Shown here: positions 43,747 to 51,453 of the stretch, one piece after another | Position numbering within the stretch: the stretch's first letter is position 1 | Layout of the letters: the number at the start of each line of letters is the position of its first letter | Assembly (NCBI GenBank): GCA_902477915.1 | Contig: CABSJA010000008.1 | Location: 1-53,516 of the forward strand | DNA from: an uncultured Veillonella sp. | Lineage (GTDB): Bacteria > Bacillota > Negativicutes > Veillonellales > Veillonellaceae | DNA length: 53,516 bases | Reading direction: 5' to 3' | Position numbers and translations under genes: made by a program | The notes under the pieces: model-generated | The model's input: only the letters and a program-made list of their open reading frames with translations | Databases searched by the model: none | Told to the model about the DNA's origin: nothing

Positions 43747-43792
43747 CCGAACATTATACTCTCAAAAGTATAAATCGTTCGAAACCGTTCAG
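43747..43792. promoter_or_regulatory. Cluster of further PurR-box-like sites
   Basis: On the plus strand CCGAACATT (43747-43755) matches the core and flanks of a PurR box. On the minus strand TCGAACGAT and CTGAACGGT (43774-43792) are weaker copies. A TTATACT/AGTATAA inverted repeat lies between them, and the minus strand has a TATAAT at 43755-43760, so a second upstream promoter is possible; it would read into the terminator at 43691-43739. Confidence 0.5.
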
Positions 43793-43867
43793 ATTTTATT
43801 AATTAATATATCTATATATCTATCAAGTTATTTCGAGCTATTATTTTAAATTGCTATTTTGAGCTAG

Positions 43868-44485
43868 TTATGCATATAAACCTATAATAGCCGCCTCTTT
43901 AGCATCAAGATCTTTTTCTATAGCATTCATTTTTGTAGTTATATCAGTTACAAAGGCTTCGTCTTTAATCCCAGATAAATTGATACGTACATTTAAGAAT
44001 GCCGCCTTTACCGCAGCACGAGCATTAATAGCAGCGATAATACCATCTGTAATAAGATTTTGATTGCCCTTGCGAGCTGCCATATCCGCTAAATCAAAGA
44101 TTTGATACGCTAATTCACCGATTTCAAAGGGCACCATAGCCGCATCTTTATAAGCTTGCTGAATTGCGGCACTACGCATAGCCTTTTCTTCATCAGTATT
44201 CTTTGGCAAACCTAATGCGTTCATAAAGATGTTAAATACATCCGCATCAGCTTGGGACAATTCAAGCATGCGATTCCGAATAGATTCCGCCTTCCTTTGA
44301 AGGTCTTTCATTTCAGCTTGAACCTCTTCGTATCCTTTTTTCCCAAAGGTTAAGTTTGCCACCATTTCAGCTAATGCAGCGCCCGTTGCAGCTGTTAAGG
44401 CCGCAATGGCACCACCACCAGGTGTAGGTTCTTTAGATGCAGTAGCGGCTAAAAAGTCACTTACTTTTTGTTCTACTAATTTCAT
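43868..44485 (-). CDS. fchA: Formiminotetrahydrofolate cyclodeaminase
   Basis: It deaminates 5-formimino-THF to 5,10-methenyl-THF and ammonia. The protein (205 residues) starts KLVEQKVSDFLAATASKEPTPGGGAIAALTAATGAALAEMV; the PTPGGG segment is the hallmark. It is all-helical and of the length of the clostridial stand-alone enzyme. In purine fermentation formiminoglycine donates its formimino group to THF, and this enzyme with Fhs completes the path to formate and ATP. Placed 159 bp downstream of fhs, with a hairpin in between. Confidence 0.94.
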   Translation of the reverse strand: MKLVEQKVSDFLAATASKEPTPGGGAIAALTAATGAALAEMVANLTFGKKGYEEVQAEMKDLQRKAESIRNRMLELSQADADVFNIFMNALGLPKNTDEEKAMRSAAIQQAYKDAAMVPFEIGELAYQIFDLADMAARKGNQNLITDGIIAAINARAAVKAAFLNVRINLSGIKDEAFVTDITTKMNAIEKDLDAKEAAIIGLYA

Positions 44486-44501
44486 ATCTATACCTCATGT
44501 A

Positions 44502-44535
44502 AAGGAGATAACAAGAGGAGCCTTGTTATCTCCTT
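44502..44535 (-). terminator. Hairpin between fhs and fchA
   Basis: A perfect 14-bp stem (AAGGAGATAACAAG/CTTGTTATCTCCTT) with a 6-nt loop ends 17 bp before the fchA start. The T-tail is short (CTTTAC), so it may be a partial terminator or a processing site. Confidence 0.6.
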
Positions 44536-44644
44536 ATAATTACTATACAACTGTAACAGTTTAAACAATAAACGCTATAACTCTAATTAAAATTAGTCTT
44601 AAAGATTAATCCGTTTTAGAAAGACTAACTATAAGTATTTACTA

Positions 44645-46315
44645 TTAGAATAAGCCTTTAATCGTACCATCTGCTTCTATATCCATATTGAGAGCTGCTG
44701 GGCGTTTAGGAAGGCCTGGCATAACCATTACATCACCTGTACGGCATACGATAAAGCCGGCCCCATTGGCAACGCGAATATCGGATACAGTAATAGTAAA
44801 GCCCTTTGGTGCACCGAGCAACGCAGGATTATCAGACAAGGAATATTGTGTTTTCGCCATACATACAGGCAAGCGATCGAGACCCCAATCCGCTAATTGT
44901 TTAATTTGCTTTTTAGCTTTATCCGTAAAGATAACACCATCACCACCATAAATCGTAGTAACGATTTTATTTACCTTTTCTTCTAAGCTATCTTCTACAT
45001 CATATACGAATTTAGGTGTTGGTTTTGGACCCTCAAGCAATTCAACAACCTTTTTAGCCATATCGATGCCGCCTTCGCCGCCCTTTTCCCAACATTCATT
45101 AAGCTCAACAGGCACGCCGAATTCATTACACAAGCGAGTTAACTCAGCGATTTCCGCATCTGTATCGGTAGCAAATTTATTAATTGCTACCAGTACAGGT
45201 ACGTTGAAGTAACGCATGTTTTCAATGGCTTTTTGTAAGTTGCTGAAACCTTTAGTAACAGCTCCAACATTTTCTGTATTAAGCTCTTGTTTTGGTACAC
45301 CACCATGCATTTTAAGAGCTCGTAATGTAGCTACGATAACGATTGTATCAGGGAAAATATCGCCGTAACGACATTTAATGTCCAGGAACTTTTCAGCACC
45401 TAAATCAGCACCGAAGCCTGCTTCTGTAACTACGATATCACCTAATTTAAGACCCAGCTTTGTAGCTACAATGGAGTTACAACCATGAGCGATGTTTGCA
45501 AATGGACCACCATGAACAATTGCTGGTGTGTGTTCTAACGTTTGTACGAGATTTGGTTTAATAGCATCTTTCATAAGAAGCGCCATCGCACCTTGGCAAC
45601 CAAGTTGATGAACATAAACAGGCTCACCCGCTAAATTACAGCCGATAACAATGCGACCAAAACGTTCTTTTAAATCTTCTAGATCTTTGGCCAAGCAAAG
45701 AATAGCCATAATTTCAGAAGCAACAGTAATCATGAAGTGATCTTCACGCGGGAAGCCACACACTTTACCACCGAGGGCAACCGTTACATTACGAAGAGCA
45801 CGGTCATTCATATCTAGTACACGAGTCCAAGATAATTGGCGCAAATCGATTTGCAATTCATTACCTTGATGAATGTGATTGTCGATCATAGCAGATAGCA
45901 AATTGTTAGCTGCTGTAATAGCGTGCATATCACCTGTAAAATGGAGGTTAATATCATCCATTGGTACAACTTGAGCATAACCGCCACCTGCAGCACCGCC
46001 TTTAATGCCAAATACAGGGCCTAAGGATGGCTCACGCAATGTAGCAATAGCATTTTTACCAATTTTTTGTAAGCCTTGTACGAGACCAATACTCGTTGTA
46101 GATTTACCTTCCCCCGCTGGTGTTGGTGTAATCGCCGTAACCAGCACCAATTTACCATCAGCTTTAGATTCTAAGCGACGAATAGCATCAAAGGAAATCT
46201 TCGCTTTATAATGACCATATTGTTCAATATCATCAGGTGTTAATCCGCATTTATCTGCAATGACCTGAATTTTTTCCATTTTATTCTGTTGGGCAATCTC
46301 AATATCGCTTAACAT
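44645..46315 (-). CDS. fhs: Formate--tetrahydrofolate ligase
   Basis: It links formate and THF with ATP to 10-formyl-THF; run in reverse it makes ATP. The protein (556 residues) is full length and has the P-loop PTPAGEGKSTTSIG near 62-75, REPSLGPVFGIKGGAAGGGYAQV near 94-116 and VVTEAGFGADLGAEKF near 296. AAGGAGG precedes the ATG. In purine-degrading anaerobes the reaction runs toward ATP formation with fchA. It has its own promoter region. Confidence 0.97.
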   Translation of the reverse strand: MLSDIEIAQQNKMEKIQVIADKCGLTPDDIEQYGHYKAKISFDAIRRLESKADGKLVLVTAITPTPAGEGKSTTSIGLVQGLQKIGKNAIATLREPSLGPVFGIKGGAAGGGYAQVVPMDDINLHFTGDMHAITAANNLLSAMIDNHIHQGNELQIDLRQLSWTRVLDMNDRALRNVTVALGGKVCGFPREDHFMITVASEIMAILCLAKDLEDLKERFGRIVIGCNLAGEPVYVHQLGCQGAMALLMKDAIKPNLVQTLEHTPAIVHGGPFANIAHGCNSIVATKLGLKLGDIVVTEAGFGADLGAEKFLDIKCRYGDIFPDTIVIVATLRALKMHGGVPKQELNTENVGAVTKGFSNLQKAIENMRYFNVPVLVAINKFATDTDAEIAELTRLCNEFGVPVELNECWEKGGEGGIDMAKKVVELLEGPKPTPKFVYDVEDSLEEKVNKIVTTIYGGDGVIFTDKAKKQIKQLADWGLDRLPVCMAKTQYSLSDNPALLGAPKGFTITVSDIRVANGAGFIVCRTGDVMVMPGLPKRPAALNMDIEADGTIKGLF

Positions 46316-46403
46316 AAAGCCTCCTTGGCACTATGGCCATCTATCAACTATATAACAACTAAAAACTTATTATCTAATATTTATTATTTAATATTAAGTG
46401 TCT

Positions 46404-46433
46404 ACTGTAGGTGCATCTTTGTACAGCTACAGT
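46404..46433. repeat. Inverted repeat in the fhs leader
   Basis: ACTGTAG/CTACAGT arms with a 16-nt spacer lie just downstream of the probable -10. This may be an operator or RNA hairpin; nothing more can be said. Confidence 0.4.
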
Positions 46434-46438
46434 AATCT

Positions 46439-46468
46439 ATTATATATGAAAGTATCTCTAATGTCTAA
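46439..46468 (-). promoter_or_regulatory. Probable promoter of fhs
   Basis: -35 TTAGAC (46463-46468), 18-bp spacer and -10 TATAAT (46439-46444) lie about 124 bp before the fhs start. Confidence 0.5.
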
Positions 46469-46540
46469 TACTTATGTCTAACAATTTTAGTAATCCACCT
46501 TATATAACAGAAATATTCCTAATATAGATATGCAAACAAG

Positions 46541-46575
46541 AAAAAGCCCTAATGTGAAACCATCAGGGCCTTTTA
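46541..46575 (-). terminator. Terminator after the fumarase genes
   Basis: AAAAGGCCCTGATG/CATTAGGGCTTTTT arms (minus strand, G-U and one mismatch) with T-run, 15 bp past the beta-subunit stop. Confidence 0.8.
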
Positions 46576-46589
46576 GGAATTAGAGCAAC

Positions 46590-47201
46590 TTATTTAATAA
46601 AGTTTACATGTTTATATATGTCTTCTAATACTTCATCTTTTTTCTTATTATATTCAATTTTCTTTTCTTCAAAGTAATTATGCCCTTCTGCGTCAATAGA
46701 TACGATAAGAGGTCCAAACTCTTTAACCTTAAAAGTCCATAAAGTTTCACACATACCCAATTCGCGCCAATTGGCAGATTCTACCTTTTCAACTTCTGTA
46801 GCAGCAAGAACTGCGTTCCCCGCTGGGAATACACAATGTAGTGCACCAAAGTCTTTACATGCACGCGCTGTGTCTGACCCCATGCCGCCTTTACCAACAA
46901 TAAGTCGTACACCTGTTTCTTTCACAAAATCGTACTCAAATTTTTCCATCCGCATAGATGTAGTAGGTCCTACAGACACAACTTCAAACTCATTATCGCT
47001 TATAGTACGAATAATTGGTCCTGCATGGAGTATAGCACCATCTTTAATGTCAACTGGTAACGTTTGACCTTCTTCCACCACCCTGCGATGCCCCATATCT
47101 CTAGTAGTAGTAATATGACCAGTTAAATAAATCACATCGCCTGGCTTAATTCCTTCTAGATCAGATTTTTGAATAGGTGTAGTTAATATTTTCTTAGCCA
47201 T
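46590..47201 (-). CDS. Class I fumarate hydratase, beta subunit (or L(+)-tartrate dehydratase beta)
   Basis: This is the C-terminal half of the class I fumarase fold, split off as a 203-residue subunit. It has the swivelling domain with LTGHITTTRDMGHRRV near 27-42, VSVGPTTSMRMEKFE near 77-91, and VGKGGMGSDTARACK near 100-115. It pairs with the alpha subunit to hydrate fumarate or dehydrate malate. The start shares one base with the alpha stop (TAATG). In Veillonella this step links malate/lactate to succinate and propionate. TtdB of tartrate dehydratase has the same fold, so the substrate is likely but not proven. Confidence 0.9.
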   Translation of the reverse strand: MAKKILTTPIQKSDLEGIKPGDVIYLTGHITTTRDMGHRRVVEEGQTLPVDIKDGAILHAGPIIRTISDNEFEVVSVGPTTSMRMEKFEYDFVKETGVRLIVGKGGMGSDTARACKDFGALHCVFPAGNAVLAATEVEKVESANWRELGMCETLWTFKVKEFGPLIVSIDAEGHNYFEEKKIEYNKKKDEVLEDIYKHVNFIK

Positions 47202-48103
47202 TATAGTGTCACTCCTTTATGAGATTTAACTGTGCAATTTCCATCTTTATCAAATACAAGATTGCCTCGACGATGATTCCAACAACCTACGCTGACAGCA
47301 CAAGAAATAACAGATGGATGACGCGTACCATGTTCAATATTCACACCTAACACAGTTTTATCCCCACCCATACCTTGAGGGCCAATACCAATTTTATTAA
47401 TTCCATCTTCTAATAATTGTTCCATATAAGCTGCTTTTTCGTTAGGTGCTTTTGAAGATACAGGTCGCATTAATGCCTTTTTAGATAAACCAGCCGCAGT
47501 ATCAATAGTAGTAGCAATCCCTACACCTACTAAAAGTGGAGGACACGCATTTAAACCATAGCTCGTCATCAAGTCGAGAACAAACTTAGCAACACCTTCA
47601 TAACCTTCGCCTGGCATCAATGTTTTACCGGACCCTGGCAAGGAGCACCCGCCACCAGCCATGTAAGGGAAGATTTCTACATCATCGCGACCAGGAATGA
47701 TATCCCAGTGAATATAAGGTGCAGTGAGGCCAATATTTTTACCAGTATTAAACTCATCAAAAGTTTCTACACAGTTCAATCGCAATGGAGCTTCTTGTGT
47801 AGCCTTATAGGTTGCTTCTCTTAGGATATCTTCTAATTCTCCTAGTAATGGATAATTAGATCCAACCTTTACCCAGAATTGTAATACACCAGTATCTTGA
47901 CAAGAAGGACGATTAAGCTGAGCTGCTAAATCCATATTATGTTGCATTGTCTCATAAATAGATTTGGCCATAGGATTTTTTTCATCCTGCGCCAATTCAT
48001 GAATTTTTTCTTGTACATCATCAGGCAATACCTTTGCCATATAAGAAATGAAATTAGCTATCTTATTAGTCATTTCTTGTACTTGTTGTTCCTTCGTACT
48101 CAT
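47201..48103 (-). CDS. Class I fumarate hydratase, alpha subunit (or L(+)-tartrate dehydratase alpha)
   Basis: This is the [4Fe-4S] catalytic subunit (300 residues). Conserved Cys ligands appear in RPSCQDTGVLQFWVKVG near 62, in GGGCSLPGSGKTLMPGEG near 182, and in AVSVGCWNHRRG near 275. It depends on anaerobiosis to keep the cluster. ATG 48103 (MSTKEQQ) is chosen since GGAGGTTTGCG precedes it; the longer frame adds eight residues before the SD. An AraC-family regulator gene lies upstream, separated by operator-like repeats. Confidence 0.91.
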   Translation of the reverse strand: MSTKEQQVQEMTNKIANFISYMAKVLPDDVQEKIHELAQDEKNPMAKSIYETMQHNMDLAAQLNRPSCQDTGVLQFWVKVGSNYPLLGELEDILREATYKATQEAPLRLNCVETFDEFNTGKNIGLTAPYIHWDIIPGRDDVEIFPYMAGGGCSLPGSGKTLMPGEGYEGVAKFVLDLMTSYGLNACPPLLVGVGIATTIDTAAGLSKKALMRPVSSKAPNEKAAYMEQLLEDGINKIGIGPQGMGGDKTVLGVNIEHGTRHPSVISCAVSVGCWNHRRGNLVFDKDGNCTVKSHKGVTL

Positions 48104-48200
48104 CGCAAACCTCCAAAAAGACTTCATTATTTAAGACGTGATTATTTATGTTTTGGAACCTTAGCTCCTTTCGATGATTTCATTGTACTCTTTTTACAGG

Positions 48201-48218
48201 ATATAACTATCCAATTTA
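48201..48218. promoter_or_regulatory. Promoter motif shared by the fumarase and SemiSWEET genes
   Basis: ATATAACTATCCAA here is identical at 50030-50043, and the next 17 bases stay similar (AAG and TTTTT conserved). It lies about 100 bp before fumarase alpha and about 75 bp before SemiSWEET, so it may bind a common regulator. Confidence 0.45.
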
Positions 48219-48254
48219 TAAGTTGATTTTTGCTTGTGAAAGCACGCTAATTTC

Positions 48255-48313
48255 ATACAAAATCACCTATATGATTATATTTTTACCTATGTAAAATATA
48301 CAATTACACCTAT
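48255..48313. repeat. Array of three direct repeats upstream of fumarase
   Basis: Copies share ACCTAT at 48265, 48285 and 48308 (plus strand), about two helical turns apart, with ATACAA-type bases before two of them. Copy one reads ATACAAAATCACCTAT. This resembles direct-repeat operators of AraC proteins. Confidence 0.6.
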
Positions 48314-48326
48314 TCAGAAATATCAA

Positions 48327-48360
48327 AAAGAGCACTACTTATCAAAAGGTAGTGCTCTTT
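48327..48360 (-). terminator. Terminator after AraC regulator 1
   Basis: AAAGAGCACTAC/GTAGTGCTCTTT with a 10-nt loop and T-run. The loop and stem closely match the terminator after AraC regulator 2 (50157-50181). Confidence 0.85.
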
Positions 48361-48389
48361 CATCATTTATTTTTATATGCTTATCAAAT

Positions 48390-48405
48390 ATACAAAATCA
48401 CCTAT
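48390..48405. repeat. Fourth copy of the fumarase-region repeat
   Basis: ATACAAAATCACCTAT is identical over 16 bases to the copy at 48255-48270, but on the other side of the terminator, close to the AraC-1 stop. Confidence 0.6.
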
Positions 48406-48488
48406 ACCTAATGATTGTATATCCCCCTAATTTTAATTTTCAAAATCATAAAATTATAAGCAATTACAAGGAATTATAACAATGAAAA

Positions 48489-49517
48489 TTATGATTGTAA
48501 TTTTTTTACAACCATCTCAAGTTCTTCTCTAACATCCTGTAACTTTTGATTAGCCTCTTCCAATCTATCCTTATTGATAGAGGCATCTTGATATGGTAAA
48601 TAGGTTTGCAATATATCTATAATATCCTTTTCCTGAGTAGAGATAATTTCCTTCCAATCATGTAGCTTTGTCTTACGCCCCATCTCTTTTGCTTGCTTTC
48701 TATATTCAGATGGTGTTGTATGGAAATGTTTCTTGAAAGCTACATTAAAGGCTTTAATATCTGCGAAACCACAGCTACTTGCAATATGAGCTACCCCATC
48801 CTCAGAGTTAGCTAAACGAACTGTAGCCTCTCGTAATCTCAACCGTAACAAATACTCTAAAAAGGAAACTCCTAATTGGCGTTTAAAGAACTGAGATGTA
48901 TAGTTCACATTATAACCGCCTATTTTAGCAATATCTTCTAACTCGATCTTCTGCTTATAGTTTTCATCAATATAGGTAATCATTTTATCAAAGGTAGCTA
49001 CAGTCATATCAGCAGGCTTTGTATGTACAGGGATAGTCTTAACCGCGTCAATTTCACGATATATATCACTCGTCATAGCTAAAAAGTGACTCTCCAAGCA
49101 TAATTGACGATTAGTACTTTCACCATTTACCATTAATAACATCATTTGTGCGGCACGATGACGTAGTGACGTAAAGAATTTATTATCCCGATTAGTTTTA
49201 TCTGAACGCAATACAAATTGGTACATACCGAAGTTAGGATCAAAGTATTGGAAAAACTCCTTACTTACATGAATAACAAGAGCCGTTGTATCCTCCTCTA
49301 AGGCCAACGTAGCATGACCAACTTGAGGGGAAATAACAATTGTATCAAGAGGTTCCATTGTAAAAACCTCACTATTACAACTCATGTCGATTCTGCCCTT
49401 TAATAAAATCAGGACCTCTACGCCACTATGCCAGTTGTAATGATATGTACTAACCTTATATATATCACTATTGAAATCTATATGATTGTGTTTGTATGTA
49501 TAGTGAAAGTAATCCAT
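48489..49517 (-). CDS. AraC-family transcriptional regulator 1
   Basis: The protein (342 residues) has an N-terminal cupin sensor domain (about 20-105; HYNWHSGVEVLILLKGRIDMSCN), a linker, and the double-HTH DNA-binding domain (about 170-270) with the second-helix signature FADIKAFNVAFKKHFHTTPSEYRK. A helical charged tail of about 70 residues (ANQKLQDVREELEMVVKKL) extends beyond the usual end. It is closely related throughout to the regulator at 50360-51382. It lies upstream of the fumarase genes and is a candidate regulator of them. A terminator precedes its start, so read-through from SemiSWEET is partial. Confidence 0.9.
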   Translation of the reverse strand: MDYFHYTYKHNHIDFNSDIYKVSTYHYNWHSGVEVLILLKGRIDMSCNSEVFTMEPLDTIVISPQVGHATLALEEDTTALVIHVSKEFFQYFDPNFGMYQFVLRSDKTNRDNKFFTSLRHRAAQMMLLMVNGESTNRQLCLESHFLAMTSDIYREIDAVKTIPVHTKPADMTVATFDKMITYIDENYKQKIELEDIAKIGGYNVNYTSQFFKRQLGVSFLEYLLRLRLREATVRLANSEDGVAHIASSCGFADIKAFNVAFKKHFHTTPSEYRKQAKEMGRKTKLHDWKEIISTQEKDIIDILQTYLPYQDASINKDRLEEANQKLQDVREELEMVVKKLQS

Positions 49518-49574
49518 AACAACGTAACACCCCTCATAAAATCAAACAAATACCTCTCAATTATTTACATAAAA

Positions 49575-49606
49575 AATGCACCTCTTATAAATCTAAGAGA
49601 TGCATT
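49575..49606 (-). terminator. Terminator upstream of AraC regulator 1
   Basis: AATGCATCTCTT/AAGAGGTGCATT (minus strand, one G-U) with an 8-nt loop; homologous to the hairpin at 51408-51441 that ends the cupin gene. Confidence 0.75.
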
Positions 49607-49616
49607 CATTATGATA

Positions 49617-49645
49617 TATATAATTAACAACGGTCAACAGTAATC
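49617..49645 (-). pseudogene. Remnant of a cupin gene 3' end
   Basis: The minus strand carries ACTGTTGACCGTTGTTAA, matching the last codons of the intact cupin gene (ctg ttg acc gta gtt aaa taa at 51454-51472), and it is followed by the same terminator. The rest of the gene is gone; SemiSWEET lies upstream. It marks a duplicated block. Confidence 0.55.
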
Positions 49646-49693
49646 TTATTTTACATGTCAATAAATTATAGTTTTATGTTTCTACTCTTTAAA

Positions 49694-49960
49694 TTACATA
49701 ACCGCTGTAATAGCTGCTGCCAAGCCAAAGAAGATGCCAGGTGCATTGGCTAATGCTACTGGAATATCTCTATGTTCTTTAAACAAACCATACGCTACCC
49801 ATAATGTACAGTTGATCGCAGCTACAAGCGGTTGGATCCAATCGCCAGTGCCTGGATAAGCTAGGTTATGCATGATTTGTGGGAAGTAAGATACATACAT
49901 AGCTACAGCAGTAACAGTTGCAACTTTACCTACGTTTTCCATAAATTTTACTTGATTCAT
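49694..49960 (-). CDS. SemiSWEET-type small sugar transporter
   Basis: An 88-residue protein with three predicted membrane helices (about 10-30, 40-60, 67-87). It has the PQ-motif at helix one (YFPQI) and LWVAYGL in helix two, both typical of SemiSWEETs, which form dimers that move sugars by facilitated diffusion. Veillonella uses few sugars, so the substrate is uncertain. GGAGG precedes the ATG. It shares a promoter motif with fumarase and lies upstream of AraC regulator 1. Confidence 0.87.
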   Translation of the reverse strand: MNQVKFMENVGKVATVTAVAMYVSYFPQIMHNLAYPGTGDWIQPLVAAINCTLWVAYGLFKEHRDIPVALANAPGIFFGLAAAITAVM

Positions 49961-50029
49961 ATATCCTCCAAAATTATAACTTACTAATTTTTTTACTCCT
50001 GATGAAGTATATTCTACTCAGTTTGGAGA

Positions 50030-50060
50030 ATATAACTATCCAAATTAAAAGGTAGTTTTT
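50030..50060. promoter_or_regulatory. Shared promoter motif, SemiSWEET copy
   Basis: ATATAACTATCCAA at 50030-50043 is identical to 48201-48214 before fumarase; the bases after it stay similar up to a TTTTT run. It lies 70-100 bp upstream of the SemiSWEET start. Confidence 0.45.
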
Positions 50061-50156
50061 ATAGTAAAATCCACAGAAAAATATAGATTTCTCTCGATTT
50101 ATTGCATTTTTAGAGTCTATTGATATATAAATTCGCCCATAAAGCACATATAAAAA

Positions 50157-50181
50157 AGCACTACTTATCAATAGTAGTGCT
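50157..50181 (-). terminator. Terminator after AraC regulator 2
   Basis: AGCACTAC/GTAGTGCT arms with a 9-nt loop and T6 tail. It is nearly the same as the terminator after regulator 1. Confidence 0.8.
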
Positions 50182-50359
50182 CTTTTTATAACTTTATAGA
50201 TTTTCTTAATATAGAAATTTACCCAATTCTAATCTTTCTATATATGTCATAAATTCATCAAAAATAAATTACCGCAAAACGTTTATCATACGAATAGAGT
50301 TATTATAAGAATTAGTTACTATAATAATCTAGTTACCATGGAGATATAACAAAATACCT

Positions 50360-51382
50360 TTATAAATCCTTTACTACATCGGCTAACTTTTCTTTCAAAG
50401 CTTCCAATTTTTTGCTCATAAATTCCAATTCGCTCTTAGCTCGTGAATCATCCTCATAGGACAAGAATGAATGCAATACATCAAGTACATCTTGGTTGTC
50501 TACAGAAATAATTTCTTTCCAATCTTGCATGACAGTTTTACGGCTAATACCTTTTACTTGCTTACGATATTCTGTGGGCGTCATATTAAAATACTTTTTA
50601 AAAGCCACATTAAAGGCTTTCACATCGGCAAAGCCACAATCGCTTGCAATTCTTGCGACAGCCTCATCCGTATTAGCTAATCGAACAGTAGCATCACGAA
50701 TTCTCAACCGCAATACATACTCAACAAATGAAATCCCCATTTGTCGTTTAAAAAACTGCGATGTATAGGCAACATTATAGCCCCCTATTTTCGCAATATC
50801 TTCCAACTCTATTTTCTGCTCATAATGTTCATCAATATAGGCAATCATTTTATCGAACGTTGCTGGTTTCATATCGCCAGGTCTAGCATTTTCATGAACC
50901 TTTTTAATGGGATCAAATTCTCTAAATACATCCCCAGACAATGCTAAATAATGATGCTCTATCCACATTCGATGTACCGGACTTTCACCTTTAGTCATCA
51001 ATAACATCGTCATAGCTGCATGATGCCGTAATGTTGTAAAAAATTGATTGTGACGAGTACTATTATCTGAACGCAATACAAATTGATAGGCGCCAAAATC
51101 TGGATCATACTGTTGGTAAAATTCATTTCCTACATGAATGGCAAAGGCAATGACATCCTCTTCCAGAGCTAATGTGGCATGTCCCACTTGAGGAGAGATA
51201 ATGACCACATCAAGTGGTTCCATCGTAAATGTCTCACCATTACAACTCATTTCCATTTGGCCTTTTAATAGAATAAGAATCTCCGTCTCACCATGCCAGT
51301 TATAATGATATGTGCCAACTCTATATATGTTACTGCTAAACTCTATGTAATTATGTTTATATGAATAGTCGAAATAATCCAT
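50360..51382 (-). CDS. AraC-family transcriptional regulator 2
   Basis: The protein (340 residues) has a cupin sensor domain (HYNWHGETEILILLKGQMEMSCN, about 22-100), an AraC HTH domain (about 170-270, FADVKAFNVAFKKYFNMTPTEYRK) and a helical tail. It is similar to regulator 1 over its whole length; changes concentrate around residues 130-160. The start at MDYFDYSYKHN (51382) is taken by alignment to regulator 1; the longer frame adds eleven residues. It is downstream of the cupin gene across a terminator. Target genes may be the cupin, SemiSWEET and itself. Confidence 0.9.
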   Translation of the reverse strand: MDYFDYSYKHNYIEFSSNIYRVGTYHYNWHGETEILILLKGQMEMSCNGETFTMEPLDVVIISPQVGHATLALEEDVIAFAIHVGNEFYQQYDPDFGAYQFVLRSDNSTRHNQFFTTLRHHAAMTMLLMTKGESPVHRMWIEHHYLALSGDVFREFDPIKKVHENARPGDMKPATFDKMIAYIDEHYEQKIELEDIAKIGGYNVAYTSQFFKRQMGISFVEYVLRLRIRDATVRLANTDEAVARIASDCGFADVKAFNVAFKKYFNMTPTEYRKQVKGISRKTVMQDWKEIISVDNQDVLDVLHSFLSYEDDSRAKSELEFMSKKLEALKEKLADVVKDL

Positions 51383-51407
51383 AGATATCCAATCACTCCA
51401 TATGCCA

Positions 51408-51441
51408 AAATGCATCCCTTATAAATTCAAGGGATGCATTT
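51408..51441 (-). terminator. Terminator between cupin and AraC regulator 2
   Basis: AAATGCATCCCTT/AAGGGATGCATTT perfect 13-bp stem with an 8-nt loop and T-run, ending about 26 bp before the AraC-2 start. Confidence 0.85.
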
Positions 51442-51453
51442 ATTATGATATAT

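Larger units (their letters stand above)
48104..48488. other. Regulatory region between AraC regulator 1 and the fumarase genes
   Basis: It holds the AraC-1 terminator, four ACCTAT-type direct repeats, and an ATATAACTATCCAA motif shared with the SemiSWEET promoter. No frame of note is present. Confidence 0.6.
49961..50359. other. Intergenic region between AraC regulator 2 and SemiSWEET
   Basis: It contains the AraC-2 terminator and the SemiSWEET promoter motif (50030-50060). The remainder (50187-50359) is AT-rich and shows no feature I can support. Confidence 0.5.

Noticed and set aside
48255..48405. CRISPR array
   Set aside because: Repeats are only 6-16 bp, unequal in spacing and few; no cas gene is present.
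49974..50171. 65-residue minus-strand ORF upstream of SemiSWEET
   Set aside because: It is Ile/Lys/Phe-rich, has no SD and covers the AraC-2 terminator and the promoter motif, so it is most likely non-coding.
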